64,000 nucleotides of DNA from Hungatella sp. UBA3048 (GTDB lineage Bacteria > Bacillota > Clostridia > Lachnospirales > Lachnospiraceae). The position numbers and the translations under genes are program-made. Positions 17,833 to 26,828 of this stretch are shown here, piece by piece. Position 1 is the first letter of the stretch; the number at the start of each line of letters is the position of its first letter. The notes below the pieces were generated by a model, which made no database searches, was not told where the DNA came from, and saw nothing but the letters and a program-made list of their open reading frames with translations. The stretch spans positions 17,113-81,112 of the forward strand of contig DFCS01000007.1 in assembly GCA_002367105.1 (NCBI GenBank), read 5' to 3'.

Positions 17833-18895
17833 TTTCAATCCCTCCATATATTGGAATCTGGTACTTATTTAATTCCAGATTCTCTGCTGTTCCATTTATA
17901 CGTGTGCTGCTGATATCGTAAATACCCGGGATTCCCAAAATTCTTGATTCCAGTTGTGAGATTCTTACAATGCACCCATGATCTCCAAGACCTTCCCATG
18001 AAGCTCTGAGTTCTCCCAAATAAGCATCAACCGCATTCTCTATCTGTTCCAGTAAAACTTTATAAGGATAGTTGTTATCAAATTCCAGAGAACTTTTAAT
18101 CTGTATCTTCACTTCCTTGGCAGTATCCACGGTTACAATATGATCAATCGGTGCAAGACCATCTCCGCTTCCGCTTTGCTCAGGATCAATTGTTTCCTGA
18201 ACGGTTTGTACTAAAAGATCGGAAGCTCTGTTAAGGTTAGAATCCAATATTGTTAATTTAACAGTAGAACCACCATTCCATGCCCTGGTTATTTTCGTTG
18301 CTCCAACTCCCGGAATGCCATTGGTTTTATCCATGTAATCCTTTCGGTTTCCGCTAAAAGATTTCTCATGAAAAGAATCAAAATAAGCTTTTCTAAACAC
18401 CTCCGTTTCCTCATCGTCTTCTCCCGGAATTAGCAGTTCTGTCATTTCCATAGCTGTAAGCCCCGGAATATTCAATACCGGAATCAAACGACCAAACTGG
18501 TGATTCCCATTAGTACCGGCAGCTTCGCAGGTAATCTGATAATCTCCTCCGCCCATGCTGCCCGAAATTACATAATTATTAAGCCCCAGACGGAAACGGT
18601 CACCAATTGAAATCGCGGCTGTTTCCGGGGTCGCTACCGCTTTTAAAACAGCTCTGGTTGCCTCTTTAGGCTGCAGTCCCCGCTCTCCGGCTCTACGTAT
18701 TAAATTTTCTCTGGATGCAGTATCTGCAAAAGTTTCGTTTAAAATTGTATCAAACTCTATGTACATGATCTGCATTTCTACCGCTGCAGCCGTGAGCGCC
18801 GTATAAATCAGAGACCCCTCTCTTTTATCCAATCTCTGGGGAACCCGATCTAACATCCGTTTTAAAATAACTTCATACGTCATATTTTCATACAT
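17816..18895 (-). CDS. xkdT: Baseplate assembly protein J (gpJ/XkdT family)
   Basis: Major baseplate wedge protein of contractile tails. The 359 residues include the REGSLIYTALTAAAVEMQIMYIE region near the N-terminus, the REGNLI-like turn (ASRENLIRRAGERGLQPKEA) and the central GVGATKITRAWNGGSTVKLTI block of the Baseplate_J family, followed by a C-terminal domain ending YGGIEIDSRS. Length and order (after gp25-like, before gpI-like) match PBSX. GGAGGTG lies eight bases before the ATG at 18895, inside the upstream gene, whose stop shares one base with this start. Confidence 0.93.
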   Translation of the reverse strand: MYENMTYEVILKRMLDRVPQRLDKREGSLIYTALTAAAVEMQIMYIEFDTILNETFADTASRENLIRRAGERGLQPKEATRAVLKAVATPETAAISIGDRFRLGLNNYVISGSMGGGDYQITCEAAGTNGNHQFGRLIPVLNIPGLTAMEMTELLIPGEDDEETEVFRKAYFDSFHEKSFSGNRKDYMDKTNGIPGVGATKITRAWNGGSTVKLTILDSNLNRASDLLVQTVQETIDPEQSGSGDGLAPIDHIVTVDTAKEVKIQIKSSLEFDNNYPYKVLLEQIENAVDAYLGELRASWEGLGDHGCIVRISQLESRILGIPGIYDISSTRINGTAENLELNKYQIPIYGGIEIDSRS

Positions 18896-19296
18896 TATAT
18901 ATTCACCTCCTTCTCTACCTCAAATTCACCCAAAATAGTATGAACTGTAAACTTTACATGGAGTATCCTCCCGTTGCTTTCAAAGGAAAACGTGTCAACG
19001 CTTTGAATCCTGTCATCCTGCTGCAATGCTTCTTTCATTTTCTTTTTGATCTTTGCTTTTACCAGCCCTGCCGACTTCCCGAATAAACCGTTAAGCTCCA
19101 CACCGTAATTCCAACTATATATCAACCAATCAAACCGCTCTGTATTAAGAATACAGAAAACCGCTTGCCTTAACGCCTCCAGACCATCTGCCATTCCAAT
19201 CACCCGCTTTTTTTCCATATCCAGCCGAAAAGTTTTTGACGGCATATGAACTACCTTAAAATCCTGCTCTAAAATATTACCTGTCACCGGAAGCAT
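18895..19296 (-). CDS. gp25-like baseplate protein (XkdS, DUF2634)
   Basis: A 133-residue protein of the inner baseplate wedge, related in role to T4 gp25, which starts sheath assembly. Visible features are TFRLDMEKKRVIGMADGLEALRQ near residue 22, the ERFDWLIYSWNYGVELNGLFGK block, and a C-terminal beta part (VDTFSFESNGRILHVKFTVH). This pattern matches DUF2634/XkdS. GGAGGTG precedes the start. It forms one translational chain with the J protein. Confidence 0.88.
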   Translation of the reverse strand: MLPVTGNILEQDFKVVHMPSKTFRLDMEKKRVIGMADGLEALRQAVFCILNTERFDWLIYSWNYGVELNGLFGKSAGLVKAKIKKKMKEALQQDDRIQSVDTFSFESNGRILHVKFTVHTILGEFEVEKEVNI

Positions 19297-19325
19297 GGCA
19301 ACACCTCCTTTCTTTCACCATCCCA

Positions 19326-19640
19326 TTACCACGTACCTATTACTACATACTGTTGACCGCCTCTCTTCTGAAGCAGAAGAACCATTTGACCTGTTTTTAA
19401 TCCATTCTTTATGGTTACAGACACCTCTCCCATTCCTGGAATATTCATCACCTCCGCATGATCCGTGAATTGCTTCGGCAAAATAACCTGTAAATTGGAT
19501 AGGATTGTTTTCTGGTCAATTTGTATTTCCATTGGATTTTCCTTTATTACAGTTCCTGGAATTACGTCACATGGATCTCCTGCTTCAATCGCTTGAATTA
19601 CAATCCTTTTAATATTTTCGATCCACTCTACATCAGCCAC
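19326..19640 (-). CDS. Baseplate/spike-associated protein (XkdR, DUF2577)
   Basis: A 104-residue mostly beta protein with a C-terminal OB-like region (VSVTIKNGLKTGQMVLLLQK, then GQQYVVIGTW). The position between hub and gp25-like protein, and the length, fit DUF2577/XkdR, thought to be part of the central spike or hub. The start is a GTG at 19640 with GAGGGG upstream, overlapping the hub gene by eight bases. Confidence 0.82.
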   Translation of the reverse strand: MADVEWIENIKRIVIQAIEAGDPCDVIPGTVIKENPMEIQIDQKTILSNLQVILPKQFTDHAEVMNIPGMGEVSVTIKNGLKTGQMVLLLQKRGGQQYVVIGTW

Positions 19641-20589
19641 TGATTTTCGCCCCTCTCAATGTTAAATCCATGGTATGGACACCTTCATCAATCTTATGGG
19701 CAGCAGACTCGATCACCAGATAGTTCTTTACTCCCATATCTTTTATATCCAGGAATACCGGAATCAGACAACCTGCCCGTGCCCGGATATCTCCAAAGGC
19801 GTCCTTGATGGTCAGGGTCCGGGAAGGGCGGTTGTATAAAGTCAAATATGTTTCTGCTATCGCCTGGCCGTCTACTCCTTGATCGATGGACTCGTCTTTC
19901 TGCAGAATCCCCCATTTATTGATATTTTCGGTGTGTTTAGTCATATAGATTTCTCTTTGTTTTGTATCATTATTGTCACAATACAACTTGATCTGATTAT
20001 AAGTATTGCTGTCAATGCTGACCTTATAGTCATAATCCTGAGCTGTCTTGTCATCAATCATAATGTCAAGCTTCATGTTCTCCATACTTTTTAGAGTGAG
20101 CTTTCCTGCGTCGTCATAAAATGTAAACAGGTTTTTTGTATGTATCATTGCAAGATCCAAATTGTTTAAGATAATATCAAACAACGTTTTATCCTTTTCT
20201 TTTCTGGATATTCTGTCACCCGTATCCTGTAATTCTCCTGTTTCCAAGTGATAATCATTGGCTATCATCCGGATCACCTCTCCGGCAGTTAAATCCGTAT
20301 AATTATAGGTATCTTTATTTTTCAGATACCTAAGCTGGTCATAAGCGGTAACCTTCATCTCTCCGTCGCTGCTCCAGTTACGTTCAAAAATAAATCCGAA
20401 GAAAACAGGTTTTTTATCCACATCCAGACGGAGGGCATTGCCCTCCTCAATCTGGAGGCGTCTGTCCGGGATCAGGGCAAAAGAGCACTTTCCAGGCTGC
20501 CCTCTGCGCTGTGTTTCCCAGGTAATAGCCCCTTTTACCACCGGCTCATATACGGTCTGACCGTTCTGGATATATAAATGTGCTTCCAT
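19633..20589 (-). CDS. Tail hub protein (XkdQ / gpD-like)
   Basis: The 318-residue hub, related in fold to T4 gp27 and P2 gpD, that connects tube and spike. Visible are a beta-rich N-terminus (EEGNALRLDVDKKPVFFGF), YDQLRYLKNKDTYNYTDLT near 100, a SIDSNTYNQIKLYCDN segment, and a C-terminal part (FGDIRARAGCLIPVFLDIKD) typical of hub proteins. GGAGG lies five to six bases before the ATG at 20589. It follows the LysM protein, as in PBSX. Confidence 0.88.
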   Translation of the reverse strand: MEAHLYIQNGQTVYEPVVKGAITWETQRRGQPGKCSFALIPDRRLQIEEGNALRLDVDKKPVFFGFIFERNWSSDGEMKVTAYDQLRYLKNKDTYNYTDLTAGEVIRMIANDYHLETGELQDTGDRISRKEKDKTLFDIILNNLDLAMIHTKNLFTFYDDAGKLTLKSMENMKLDIMIDDKTAQDYDYKVSIDSNTYNQIKLYCDNNDTKQREIYMTKHTENINKWGILQKDESIDQGVDGQAIAETYLTLYNRPSRTLTIKDAFGDIRARAGCLIPVFLDIKDMGVKNYLVIESAAHKIDEGVHTMDLTLRGAKISG

Positions 20590-20599
20590 TTTCTACCTC

Positions 20600-21268
20600 C
20601 TATGGCATGGTGAGAACCTGCCCTGGATAAATAACGTTAGGATTTGTTATCTTGTCCCGGTTCAGATTATGGATTTCCTGCCACCGGTTCCCATTGCCAA
20701 GCTGTTTTTTCGCTATGGACCATAGGCAGTCTCCCTTTGCAACTGTGTAATTCTTTATCTGTGCCGGCTCTCCCTGACGTTCCTCTTCCTGCTGCACAGA
20801 CGCTATTTCCTGTTTCTCCTCATCAATAGTAAAATTCATAATTTTAGTTCCATAATTTTTGTATTCCTTCATTGTAAGGGAAACGATAAGATCAAGTCCT
20901 TCACTTACATCATCCATAACCTTATAATCTTCAAGAATTACATCCATACTGGTATCAAAAAGACTGTTTCCCCCTATCCCTTGCCGGATAATGGTAAATT
21001 CAAAGGGTTTTTGGCCCTCCCTTAACTCCTGGAGCTTTTCCAGAAAATCCTCTGCCCCGTCAATGCTTCCATCCCAAACTGCACTGGGATAATCCATCTG
21101 GGGAATAATCACATCAATGCTTATTTCCGCAAGGCCAAATGGCTTGACCAGATTAATTTCTTCGCCGTTAATCAGGTTCGCCGTCTTATTCTGCCCGCTG
21201 TACTTTACAGGTATTTTTTCCGGTGGCAGTGGGAGAAGCATATCGTCAATGTAAACTTCATATGCCAT
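20600..21268 (-). CDS. LysM-containing tail protein (XkdP-like)
   Basis: A 222-residue protein with an N-terminal tail domain (MAYEVYIDDMLLPLPPEKIP, typical of the family) and a C-terminal LysM domain (about 173-222: YTVAKGDCLWSIAKKQLG ... NPNVIYPGQVLTMP). In PBSX-like tails such a protein joins tape measure end and hub, and LysM would touch peptidoglycan. The ATG shares its last base position with the tape-measure stop codon, and AGGAG lies upstream. Confidence 0.9.
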   Translation of the reverse strand: MAYEVYIDDMLLPLPPEKIPVKYSGQNKTANLINGEEINLVKPFGLAEISIDVIIPQMDYPSAVWDGSIDGAEDFLEKLQELREGQKPFEFTIIRQGIGGNSLFDTSMDVILEDYKVMDDVSEGLDLIVSLTMKEYKNYGTKIMNFTIDEEKQEIASVQQEEERQGEPAQIKNYTVAKGDCLWSIAKKQLGNGNRWQEIHNLNRDKITNPNVIYPGQVLTMP

Positions 21269-23730
21269 TATAAATTCACTCCTTCCGCAGCCGAGGCAAG
21301 AATTTCGCTTGTAGCATCACCGAGTCTGCGGTACATCTCATCAATATCAGCCACATTCTTTATGGTATTGTTGTTATTTACATCAACTTTCAATTCCGCA
21401 AGAGTAAAACGGTTGATGATTTCCTGTTCTGCAGCATCCCGCATGTACTTTAATTCCTCATCCATGATATCCATTGAGCCAGCCATGGCTGCTGTATTCA
21501 TGGCAGTGTCTCCGGTACTCTGGGCAATACTGTCTGTTGTTCCGGGCAAGTCAGACTGTGAGTACCGTCCTCCGAAGAAATCTTTTATATTATCAAAGCC
21601 TCCCTTTGCCTTATCTTCAATACCTTTTCCAGATTCATAAAACTTATGATAGTTTTCACCATAATTCAACCGCTCCGGAGACCAGTTGAGACTAGCTAAC
21701 GTTTGATCTATATCCAGTTTTTCAGCTTTGACTTCATATGTTCCATTTCCATATTTATCAGCAAGCTCATCGGCAAGATTTGATAAATTATCCCGCCAGC
21801 CTTTCACAGTATCTGCCATATTTGTACCAAATATAAAGTCCAGGCCCTGTACTATCTTTTGTATAACACCAAGAACTGTATCACCTAAATCTGCAAATAA
21901 GCGGATTACCGAAGCAACCGGATCATGAAATAGATTTCCGAAAAAGTTCGCAAAAGCTACCCAACCATTATAAAAATACTCAATAATTCCTAAACCAATT
22001 TCAAGGATCCCCATTAGTGTATTGGCTATAAACGCAGCGGCTGCCGCGAGAGCACCACATATTATCCCGGTTGCACTGTAAGAGGTTCCGGCGAATTTAT
22101 TGAAAGCAGCTACACCTGCATAAAAAAGCGCTATTAAAATAATGACTAATATAATTATCCAATTAAGAGGGCACGCAGCTAATGCTGCATTTAATCCATC
22201 CTGAGCAGCTATCAATGCAATTATTGCTGCAATCTCCGCCCAATCGCAGATTGTTTTCCACGCCACACCAGCCGCATTCTTTATTATCTCAATCCACCCT
22301 TCCTTCATGGTCGCATTGTAAACAATCAAAGCCGCAATAATTCCCCACATAACAGGCTCAATCATAGGCCATATTTCTGCAAAGGCTCTCCCCACAGCTC
22401 CTGCCACAAATCCAATGGCACCAAAAATCCCGCTGATTTCACCGACATTTCCTTTAAGCCCGGTAGTGAAGCTACTGATCGCTTTGGTTACATTGTCAAC
22501 TGTACTGCCTATGGGACCGGCAAGTCCCATATTTACCGTCTTAGCCAAAGAGCTTAATGCGCTGGCTGCATCGTTGTATTTTATGTTATTTAATTCTTCC
22601 AGGTGTTCCGTTGACAATTCTACGGACCCATCCAAGTTGGACAATGCCATAATTCCTTCACTGCCGAGCTTTCTCCAGGCACTGCCAAACAGTTTCATTC
22701 CTGCTATATTCCTGCTGACGGGATCTTCCATACTGCTTAAAGCGGAGATGGTCTGCAAGAAAGCCTGCTTAGCCGTTTCACCGCCACTTCCGAATGCCTC
22801 CGACATCCTGGCAGCATCAAGCCCTAAAGCTGAAAAACCTTCCTGAGCATCCTTTCCTCCGCCAACAGCCCTTGATGAAAATTCTTTTACAGCCTCACCT
22901 AAAGTACTGACTGAAACTTCTCCATTCTGTGCTCCATTAATCAGCATGTTAAACATTTCCGCCCCTTCAAATCCTAAGTTTTTAAACTGGGAAGAGTATT
23001 CATTGATCGTATCAAGCAGTTTCCCGTTTTTATCAAGTCCAGCCTGGGTCGCCTGTACGATTAAATCTAATGACTGAGCACCGGTAGCTCCAAACCGCTC
23101 CTGCAGCACTCCTGCAGTGCGGATACTGTCTGCTATACCGTAACCAAAGGTATCTTCAAGTAGCAATCCTGCCCTTGTAAGCTGCTCCAGGCTATCACCT
23201 GTCTGACCAGTCATTTGATGAACCGAAGACAAACTTTTTGCTGCATCTTTCGGACTGCCGCTTATGTTATCCACGTATAGATTTTTAGTGCTTTGCTTTG
23301 CCATATCCAGGTCCTGCCCCCGCATTCCGGTCCTGGACTGTATGAGATTTCCGGCTGCTTTTATATCATTTGCCTGGTTGAATATATCCATAGGACTGGT
23401 TTTGATTCCCATCTTACCGAAACCAGATAATGCCTTATCCCAGAGTTTCTTCATATCCTGGAGTTTGTCCTTACCATTATCAATGGTTTTATTTAACTCT
23501 TCCTGCTTTTCCTTGGCCTGTACAATTACTTCAGTGACCTGTTCAAACTGAATTCCCATACTCTGAATATCTGTTATGGAAGCCGACATCCCTGGCAGAC
23601 CCATAAAACCACCTGCCGCCATCTGGAACTTTCGAAAGGACTGGCTTGTAATATTGATTGACTGATTGATTTTCATTAACACGGAGGAAGCTCCATCCTG
23701 AAGCTGTATTGAATTTAGTATTGTTGCCAA
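21268..23730 (-). CDS. Tail tape measure protein
   Basis: The 820-residue protein that sets tail length and occupies the tube lumen. It has a helical N-terminal half with coiled-coil segments (QAKEKQEELNKTIDNGKDKL), a TP901-like core (ISGSPKDAAKSLSSVHQM), and then several hydrophobic stretches around 560-680 (NWIIILVIILIALFYAGVAA and neighbours), as usual for tape measures. I place the start at the TTG at 23730, because AAAGGAGGG lies upstream and the peptide then begins (M)ATILNSIQLQDGASSVL; the longer in-frame reading to 23961 crosses the small chaperone gene in another frame. From the rule of about 0.15 nm per residue, the tail would be roughly 120 nm. Confidence 0.9.
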   Translation of the reverse strand: MATILNSIQLQDGASSVLMKINQSINITSQSFRKFQMAAGGFMGLPGMSASITDIQSMGIQFEQVTEVIVQAKEKQEELNKTIDNGKDKLQDMKKLWDKALSGFGKMGIKTSPMDIFNQANDIKAAGNLIQSRTGMRGQDLDMAKQSTKNLYVDNISGSPKDAAKSLSSVHQMTGQTGDSLEQLTRAGLLLEDTFGYGIADSIRTAGVLQERFGATGAQSLDLIVQATQAGLDKNGKLLDTINEYSSQFKNLGFEGAEMFNMLINGAQNGEVSVSTLGEAVKEFSSRAVGGGKDAQEGFSALGLDAARMSEAFGSGGETAKQAFLQTISALSSMEDPVSRNIAGMKLFGSAWRKLGSEGIMALSNLDGSVELSTEHLEELNNIKYNDAASALSSLAKTVNMGLAGPIGSTVDNVTKAISSFTTGLKGNVGEISGIFGAIGFVAGAVGRAFAEIWPMIEPVMWGIIAALIVYNATMKEGWIEIIKNAAGVAWKTICDWAEIAAIIALIAAQDGLNAALAACPLNWIIILVIILIALFYAGVAAFNKFAGTSYSATGIICGALAAAAAFIANTLMGILEIGLGIIEYFYNGWVAFANFFGNLFHDPVASVIRLFADLGDTVLGVIQKIVQGLDFIFGTNMADTVKGWRDNLSNLADELADKYGNGTYEVKAEKLDIDQTLASLNWSPERLNYGENYHKFYESGKGIEDKAKGGFDNIKDFFGGRYSQSDLPGTTDSIAQSTGDTAMNTAAMAGSMDIMDEELKYMRDAAEQEIINRFTLAELKVDVNNNNTIKNVADIDEMYRRLGDATSEILASAAEGVNL

Positions 23731-23788
23731 ACGCTTTCCCTCCTTTCTTATTTTGGAAGAACACCTTATAAGATGCCCTTCCATTCTT

Positions 23789-23956
23789 CTATCTTTTTCT
23801 GGCACTCTTCGTCTTTTGTGCCTCTTTCTTGTCATTTTCCAGCTTAAGCTGTACCGCTGCCATAACAAATGCCCGTTCAAACCTGTCCAGGCTGAGAAAC
23901 TCATGAGGCCATTTGTGGAGCTTGTGGAGGCAATAGTAAGCAATATTTGCTTCCAT
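23789..23956 (-). CDS. Tail assembly chaperone, T-type partner (55 residues)
   Basis: A small protein beginning MEANIAYYCLHKLHKWPHEF with an ERAFVMAAVQ helix and a lysine-rich end, the pattern of the second (T, or P2 gpE-prime-like) tail chaperone reading frame that sits just before the tape measure. It has its own GGAGGTG site ahead of the ATG at 23956. It is also in the -1 frame relative to the upstream XkdN-like gene, whose last sense codons contain a slippery A AAA AAC. So it may be made alone, as the tail of a 203-residue G-T fusion, or both. Confidence 0.8.
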   Translation of the reverse strand: MEANIAYYCLHKLHKWPHEFLSLDRFERAFVMAAVQLKLENDKKEAQKTKSARKR

Positions 23957-23970
23957 ATCACCTCCTTCTA

Positions 23971-24399
23971 TCAGTTTTTTGCCTCTTCAACCTGCTCTTC
24001 CAGTGTGATATCAAAACCATTCACCTGCTGAATTCGTTCCAGATATCCTGCATATTCGCCTGCAGTCAGCATGGCCTTTAAAAGGCCGTCTGCCCCCATA
24101 ACATGATAGGAATCCTGTAATCCCTTATCATTTAGGTTAGGATAAACCGTACATTCAGCTGCCAGCTTCCCAAGATAAAGGTTATAATCCGTTTCCTGGG
24201 TATACTGTCCCTTTTTTCCTGTTACCTGAACCCTTTTCGTGCTCTCTTTTCTTAAGGATTCATCTTCTTTAGACGTAATGGCTTTAATCTCCCATTCCAC
24301 CGGCTTTTTTCCCGGACCTAAAAAACGTTTGGAAGCAACAAACTTTTCATGCTCCGCCTTAACTGCATTCTGGCTTAAAAAACAACTTAAATCTCCCAT
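23971..24399 (-). CDS. xkdN: Tail assembly chaperone, G-type (XkdN-like)
   Basis: A 142-residue chaperone thought to coat the tape measure during tail assembly. It starts MGDLSCFLSQNAVKAEHEKF and has the family pattern of a small beta part (PVEWEIKAITSKEDESLRKE) followed by helices with PNLNDKGLQDSYHVMGADGL. It follows the tube gene and precedes the T frame and tape measure. The last codons read GCA AAA AAC TGA, a -1 frameshift site (see separate entry). Confidence 0.88.
   Translation of the reverse strand: MGDLSCFLSQNAVKAEHEKFVASKRFLGPGKKPVEWEIKAITSKEDESLRKESTKRVQVTGKKGQYTQETDYNLYLGKLAAECTVYPNLNDKGLQDSYHVMGADGLLKAMLTAGEYAGYLERIQQVNGFDITLEEQVEEAKN
23974..23980 (-). promoter_or_regulatory. 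Candidate -1 ribosomal frameshift site A AAA AAC
   Basis: The heptamer A AAA AAC is in the correct phase (X XXY YYZ) directly before the TGA of the G-type chaperone. A -1 slip would continue as CTG ATA GAA GGA GGT GAT ATG, joining in frame to the T-type protein through six linker residues (LIEGGD). The GGAGG nearby can also pause the ribosome. The place and arrangement match the conserved tail-chaperone frameshift of many phages. Confidence 0.75.
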
Positions 24400-24421
24400 A
24401 TTCTTTTATTCCTTTCTTCTT

Positions 24422-24895
24422 TTACTGCATTCCCGCAAGATTGGTGAATCTTTCAGGCATCTCCCAGCTTTCAAATGTGAATTCAAACTCATCTTCTAAG
24501 TACTCTCCTGTTGCATCAAATTTGGTGATAATTCCTCCATTTAAGTTGCAATCCTTTAAAATCACAGTCTGACGGCCTACCCTGGAAGCAGGATCCTCAT
24601 TGGTCACCTGGATATCAAAATAGATATCATTTCCGGTCTGCTGGAACTTGTATAAAATATCCCGGAAAATGCTTGTATTGTAATGGAAAGTAGCTGATCC
24701 GCTTCCTTTCATTCCTATGGTCTTATTCCCCTTCATGGCTCGTCCCAGAATCGGGATCTCTGATTTTACCTTTTCAATCTTAGCCTCCAGATTTAAAGCC
24801 TGCATAAAATTATACCGTTCATCTCCGATTGTGATATAGCACTCTGCTTTTGTGGCGCTGATAGCGTCCCATGCGTCCATTGTAATATTATTCAT
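24422..24895 (-). CDS. xkdM: Tail tube protein (XkdM-like)
   Basis: The 157-residue subunit that forms the inner tube. It has the XkdM family pattern: an N-terminal YITIGDERYNFMQALNLEAK stretch, GSGSATFHYNTSIFRDILYK in the middle and a C-terminal EDEFEFTFESWEMPERF. An ATG at 24901 is also possible, but the AAAGGGG site has good spacing (8 bases) only to the ATG at 24895. It follows the sheath gene. Confidence 0.9.
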   Translation of the reverse strand: MNNITMDAWDAISATKAECYITIGDERYNFMQALNLEAKIEKVKSEIPILGRAMKGNKTIGMKGSGSATFHYNTSIFRDILYKFQQTGNDIYFDIQVTNEDPASRVGRQTVILKDCNLNGGIITKFDATGEYLEDEFEFTFESWEMPERFTNLAGMQ

Positions 24896-24911
24896 GTTCA
24901 TTACCCCTTTC

Positions 24912-26210
24912 TTATGATACAATTACTGTCATGTATAAAATGCTCATGGAATTTATCGGTTTTACTGGGAAATTCACCACAACGGACCGCTTGCCCTGTC
25001 CCTTTTCCACAGTAACCTCTTCTGAATTTACAGCTTCAATCGCCCTTAACACGGCTAGTTGTTTTCCATATGTAACAATGTCATTCCAAAGACTTACCCG
25101 TCCTGAATCGTCATTTGAAATCTTACCCAGATAACGTGTATGGAAAAGAGAAGCAACGTCATTTCCAATCTGGTCCAGAACGCGGACCGTCTGGTTGTTT
25201 GAGAAATCTTCCCCTTTTTCCTCTGTGTAATTAACCAAAGTATTACTGTCAGTCAGAATCCTGATTTTACTTCCTACATTGTGAAGCATAAGTTTACCTG
25301 CCCTTATTGCATCAGCAAGCTGAGCCTGGGTAAAGGAAGTCTTAACGGTATACTCCCCGTCATAAACTTTATTTTCAATGGTCTTGTTGACAGGGCAAGC
25401 AGCTTCTGCGCCTGCTACCCAATAAACAAGGCCTGTAGCTGATTCTTCCGCTTCATTCTCAACGGAGATGATACCCTCGTAATCAGCCTTGGAATACTGG
25501 TGTAATACAGTCTGGAACTTCACACCAGCTTCATCCCTCATACGTTTTGTAAATGCTGCAAACAAAGCTTTTACCTTACCGTCAGCAGAAGGACAGCAAA
25601 GAATCTGGAAGGAAGCACTCTCCATCTTATCCAGGAATTCTGCATAATCCTCTCCTGTCACATCAGCACCATTAGCACCTCCAGTAAATGGAAGTCCTGC
25701 CGTTTCTGCCAGTTCGGCCTCCTTTTTAAATATGACGTAGCTGTTATCCATCAGCTCTTTTGCCTCTGCGACTGTCTGACAGTCAACTTCTCTTCCAGCA
25801 AACAGGGTCTTCACATCAAATTTTGAAGCATTATCCACATTTTTCGCAATAATGGTCATCAGATTATTTCCTCTGTTACCAGAGTATTTTGCCGTACCAT
25901 ATTCGTTTGTCCCATGTGTCCCTGTATTCAAGCGGTAAAAAATTCCTTTCGTCATATTTCGGAAAAGTTCTCTCACCGGAAGCATAGCCGAATCGTCCAT
26001 TGCATAGCCGAAAATTTCTTTACACCCTATCTGGAAATCCTCTGCTGTAACCTCGAATACTTCTTTCTCCGGTCCCCATTCAAGGACCATAGGGATCGCT
26101 GCCACCCCTCTGTTTCCCATGGCTGCACCTGCCGAAGCAGTACTTACAAAATTGATATATGCACCAGGAAATACTTTGTTTTGAATTGTAAAATTTCCTC
26201 CACCTAACAT
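24912..26210 (-). CDS. xkdK: Contractile tail sheath protein (XkdK-like)
   Basis: The 432-residue sheath subunit; its presence shows the particle is contractile. The N-terminus (GGNFTIQNKVFPGAYINFVS) and the C-terminal domain (RAGKLMLHNVGSKIRILTDSN, then NNQTVRVLDQIGNDVASLFH and the last beta strand) match clostridial and PBSX sheath proteins. The start overlaps the stop of the upstream 65-residue gene. A sheath excludes siphovirus-type (F-type) tails. Confidence 0.95.
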   Translation of the reverse strand: MLGGGNFTIQNKVFPGAYINFVSTASAGAAMGNRGVAAIPMVLEWGPEKEVFEVTAEDFQIGCKEIFGYAMDDSAMLPVRELFRNMTKGIFYRLNTGTHGTNEYGTAKYSGNRGNNLMTIIAKNVDNASKFDVKTLFAGREVDCQTVAEAKELMDNSYVIFKKEAELAETAGLPFTGGANGADVTGEDYAEFLDKMESASFQILCCPSADGKVKALFAAFTKRMRDEAGVKFQTVLHQYSKADYEGIISVENEAEESATGLVYWVAGAEAACPVNKTIENKVYDGEYTVKTSFTQAQLADAIRAGKLMLHNVGSKIRILTDSNTLVNYTEEKGEDFSNNQTVRVLDQIGNDVASLFHTRYLGKISNDDSGRVSLWNDIVTYGKQLAVLRAIEAVNSEEVTVEKGQGKRSVVVNFPVKPINSMSILYMTVIVS

Positions 26211-26401
26211 ACTTTCACCTTTCCTTTCATAAATTGATTCATGATTTCTTCTGCTTCTGTTACGGAATATACTTTCCTATCGTCAAACAAAGCGCTTAAT
26301 AAGTCCCTCTGATTACGATACTTTTCTGAACGTATCAGCTGATCCTTTGTGTAACGTATCACGCTGGTCCCGCCCGTTTCCTTTACGTTCTTTTTTGCCA
26401 C
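26204..26401 (-). CDS. Small 65-residue tail-locus protein before the sheath
   Basis: A basic protein starting MAKKNVKETGGTSVIRYTKD and holding VYSVTEAEEIMNQFMKGK. In PBSX a similarly small gene sits just before the sheath gene; many clostridial tail loci have the same. The function is unknown. The start is a GTG with GAGGTG upstream, and the end overlaps the sheath start, so it is clearly translated as part of the operon. Confidence 0.75.
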   Translation of the reverse strand: MAKKNVKETGGTSVIRYTKDQLIRSEKYRNQRDLLSALFDDRKVYSVTEAEEIMNQFMKGKVKVC

Positions 26402-26414
26402 GCTAACACCTCTT

Positions 26415-26828
26415 TCATTTTAGTTTAATATCTTCCATGAATTCTTCTGACTCCCCGTTTTTTATAATGTAGACCTGATAATCAACCAGGAAGTTTAAGG
26501 CCTCCCCCTCACGTTTTCCCTTTCTGCTGCTGCCTCTTATTAAAGAGCCGTTTTCCAGAGTGATGTATTCCAGTTTGTCCATAAGAACATCCAGAACAAG
26601 GTTCCTGTCCCTTGAGGGCTGTTCTGAATTCTGGCAGTTATATGTTACATACATGCTTATGCTGCGGAAATAACGCTGCCCATTCACTGGCTTTTCAGAC
26701 GCCTCTAAAAGCCCGACCTCAAAATAAGGTTCAGAAATCCCTTCTCCAAAAGGATTTGTATCGATCCTGGCGTCCGGAAAAAGCTCTTTCAACCGTTTGA
26801 TAACTCCATCCATGATTTCGTTATACAT
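26415..26828 (-). CDS. Probable tail terminator / completion protein (DUF6838-like)
   Basis: A 137-residue protein with a mixed alpha/beta pattern (IMDGVIKRLKELFPDARIDT at the start; EPYFEVGLLEASEKPVNGQR; FRSISMYVTYNC). Proteins like this precede the sheath gene in PBSX-like and diffocin-like loci and are thought to cap the tail tube. The assignment is from pattern and position. It overlaps the end of the 40-residue upstream frame by eight bases. Confidence 0.7.
   Translation of the reverse strand: MYNEIMDGVIKRLKELFPDARIDTNPFGEGISEPYFEVGLLEASEKPVNGQRYFRSISMYVTYNCQNSEQPSRDRNLVLDVLMDKLEYITLENGSLIRGSSRKGKREGEALNFLVDYQVYIIKNGESEEFMEDIKLK

Noticed and set aside
21268..23961. Longer tape measure with about 77 extra N-terminal residues
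   Set aside because: The extra part is the wrong frame of the small chaperone gene; a TTG at 23730 with AAAGGAGGG gives the natural start.
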